Assembly: GCA_016704325.1 (NCBI GenBank)
Contig: JADJAG010000010.1
Span: forward strand, 1-64,000
Direction: 5' to 3'
DNA: 64,000 nt
Source: Chitinophagaceae bacterium
GTDB taxonomy: Bacteria; Bacteroidota; Bacteroidia; Chitinophagales; UBA10324
This document shows positions 62,157 to 64,000 of this stretch, one piece after another. The notes under the pieces were generated by a model. That model was given only the letters and a program-made list of their open reading frames with translations, did no database searches and was not told the origin of the DNA. A program made the translations under genes and the position numbers. Every line of letters begins with the position of its first letter. Position 1 is the first letter of the stretch.

Positions 62157-64000
62157 ATGAAACACATTTCCAATTCTGCAAAAACCCTTAGCCTGATTGT
62201 TCTGATGCTCCTTCTTGCATTTGCAAAGAATTTGCAGGCACAAAGCCCTATCATCCAAAGCCCTGTCTATGCCTGTGATGACAGTGCTGGTACTACCAGT
62301 TGCATCCATGCCTGTATAGGTGATACCATCTCTTATTCGCTATCGGATAATGGTGCCGTATTAAATAGCTGGGGATTTCCAACAGGAGTGGATCTTGTTT
62401 CAGGTGCAAATACTTCGCAAGTTTTCGTGGTATGGAATACGCCCGGGCAGTATTTTATCACTGCCAGTATTACGGGCTCCGATGGCTACCCCAAAAATTT
62501 GGAACAATGCGTGATTGTAACCGGCGTTACTGCCGCAATCAGCTCAAATTATACTTTTACAAATGGCAACTGCATCAATATTTGCAGGGGCAGCCCTGTT
62601 ACTTTCAATAACAATTCATACTCAAACATTGTCTCCAGCGAATGGGACTTTGGCGATGGAACGCCTGGCGCTCAGGCCATTGGGGTTGCTTCTGTGATCC
62701 ATGAATACAATGTAGCAGGAACTTATACTGTTGTACTCACTGTAAACAGTGATTGCTGTTCAGATACTGCTCAATATTGTGTAATAGTTGATCCGAGTGC
62801 CGGACCAGAAATTTCTTGCATTACTGCTGTTTGTGCAGGGCAGCAGGGAGTAATGTATTCGGGACAATCCTGTACAAACTATGAATGGGAAGTTACCGGT
62901 GGCACCATTTCCGGTTCTACCTCTTCCAATCCTGTATCAGTTGATTGGGGAAATGGACCTGAAGGAACGGTGTCCCTCTTATGTAATGACCCAGGCGCCT
63001 GCAGTGTACCAACAATTGTGTCTATACCCATAATGCCGGCTGGTAACTTTGTAATTAGTGGACAGCAAAATGTCTGCGCTTCTTGTCCCGCAACCTATTC
63101 CTATTCGGCTCCTTACATACCCGGTGCACAATACCAGTGGGAATTAGATGGCTTTCCACTACAGAATTCAACTCAACCTTATATTCAAAATATTCCCTTC
63201 TGTTCCGGATCGCACACGCTTACGTGCCACATGGAAAATGATGTGCTCGATTGTGTGGGGGATGCAACACTTACGATTAATGTGATTGGTGATTTTGAAA
63301 TTTCGGGAACTGATTCCCTTTGCGTAAACACACAAGGTATTTGGAATGCGAACCTCATCCCAAATGGTCCCGGGTTAATTTGTGATTGGGAAATAAAAGA
63401 TGCAAATGGAAATATAGTTGGGTCAATTGCAATGACCAACTCGCCCGGATATCAATTCACCCTACCGGGAACATACACAGTTACTGCTACGCCAAATCCT
63501 TTATCATCGGCATGCTCACCATCAAAATCATTAACTGTGGTGGTGATCGCTGTGCCTGTGGTAAGTTTGATAAACGGTCCTGCAATCGTTTGTCCTGGAG
63601 GAATTTATTCTTACTCGGCTTTTGTAAGCAGTCCCACAGCCACCATCAATTGGGCTTTAAATGAAGGTGTAAATTTTCCTACGGGGAATGGAACAACTTT
63701 TACAGGAATATTTCCTGCCGGTTTTACAAGCGGAACTTTAACAGCCACTGTATCTGAGGGTGGTTGTTCCTCCAGCACTTCCATTAACATCAATGCTCCT
63801 GCGCAACCGCAGCCGGTAATAATACAACCTGATACTTTTCAAGTGTGCATTGGGCAATCAATCACTTATGCTGCCACACTCAGTTATCCCGGGCTTTCAA
63901 CCGTGCAATGGGTAATTAGCCCTACAAGTGCCGGAACAATTACATCCGGGCAGGGAACAAATACGGTTACTGTTTTATGGAATGGAGTGGGTGGAAATGT
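62157..64000 (+). CDS. Large secreted PKD/Ig-like protein, runs off the window end
   Basis: The frame is open from ATG 62157 to the last base (614 codons, no stop). It starts with a signal peptide (hydrophobic KTLSLIVLMLLLAFA, cleavage near LQAQ at about residue 29). A PKD domain lies at about 140-220 (SSEWDFGDGTPGAQ, then EYNVAGTYTVVLTV). Several PKD-like/Ig-like blocks follow, each with a Cys and a YxWE or NWAL-type centre (NYEWEVTGGTISGSTSS, YQWELDGFPLQN, CDWEIKDANGN, INWALNEGVNFP). This is the usual build of long Bacteroidota surface proteins that end in a gliding-type or T9SS C-terminal domain, which would lie beyond the window. No catalytic motif is seen. Confidence 0.85.
   Translation, partial: MKHISNSAKTLSLIVLMLLLAFAKNLQAQSPIIQSPVYACDDSAGTTSCIHACIGDTISYSLSDNGAVLNSWGFPTGVDLVSGANTSQVFVVWNTPGQYFITASITGSDGYPKNLEQCVIVTGVTAAISSNYTFTNGNCINICRGSPVTFNNNSYSNIVSSEWDFGDGTPGAQAIGVASVIHEYNVAGTYTVVLTVNSDCCSDTAQYCVIVDPSAGPEISCITAVCAGQQGVMYSGQSCTNYEWEVTGGTISGSTSSNPVSVDWGNGPEGTVSLLCNDPGACSVPTIVSIPIMPAGNFVISGQQNVCASCPATYSYSAPYIPGAQYQWELDGFPLQNSTQPYIQNIPFCSGSHTLTCHMENDVLDCVGDATLTINVIGDFEISGTDSLCVNTQGIWNANLIPNGPGLICDWEIKDANGNIVGSIAMTNSPGYQFTLPGTYTVTATPNPLSSACSPSKSLTVVVIAVPVVSLINGPAIVCPGGIYSYSAFVSSPTATINWALNEGVNFPTGNGTTFTGIFPAGFTSGTLTATVSEGGCSSSTSININAPAQPQPVIIQPDTFQVCIGQSITYAATLSYPGLSTVQWVISPTSAGTITSGQGTNTVTVLWNGVGGN

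Overview
The window looks like chromosome from a member of the Bacteroidota. Supporting signs are many secreted proteins ending in type IX secretion (T9SS) sorting domains, LytS-type sensor kinases with periplasmic two-component-regulator propellers paired with LytTR regulators, SprB repeats, an RHS protein of the Bacteroidota type, YfhO, and -7 promoter boxes matching TAnnTTTG. A genus cannot be named from the sequence. No rRNA, tRNA or CRISPR array was seen.

Layout. 1-4000: a heavily frameshifted RHS-family gene followed by two paralogous small membrane-protein genes, the second also frameshifted; they may be immunity genes. 4075-6150: an IS110-family element bracketed by diverged repeats. 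6200-13000: three secreted T9SS-type proteins (aryl-sulfotransferase-like, PHB-depolymerase-like esterase, SBBP propeller). 13490-16950 (minus strand): PPK2 polyphosphate kinase, SulP anion transporter and beta-carbonic anhydrase, a likely bicarbonate/energy operon. 17470-24000: AI-2E permease, an outer-membrane-like protein with a VIT1/CCC1-like membrane protein, a secreted protein of unknown function, an Nfu-type Fe-S scaffold and a lipoprotein intradiol dioxygenase. 24029-31790: mfd overlapping a YfhO gene, then recO and an MFS permease. 31885-40908: three LytS-type kinases and two LytTR regulators, including a recent kinase duplication. 40929-44500: a secreted, C-terminally anchored protein whose 3' end has been copied into a 411-bp tandem array, mixed with twelve copies of an 18-bp palindrome around a truncated REP-associated (RAYT) transposase. 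44505-64000: a TPR lipoprotein, a DUF4143 ATPase and five large secreted proteins (VCBS/RCC1/MopE mosaic, SprB-like, peptidase-S74 tail-fibre-like, one of unknown fold, and a PKD-like protein running off the end). Four of these five share a repeated upstream leader, and long palindromic elements are scattered between them.

The housekeeping middle (13-32 kb) is ordinary. The interest lies at the two ends: a decaying polymorphic-toxin locus on the left, and on the right a repeat-rich secretome island in which copied 5' leaders, copied gene 3' ends, REP-like palindromes and MITE-like palindromes suggest repeated duplication of secreted-protein cassettes. All calls rest on reading motifs by eye; no database search was run.
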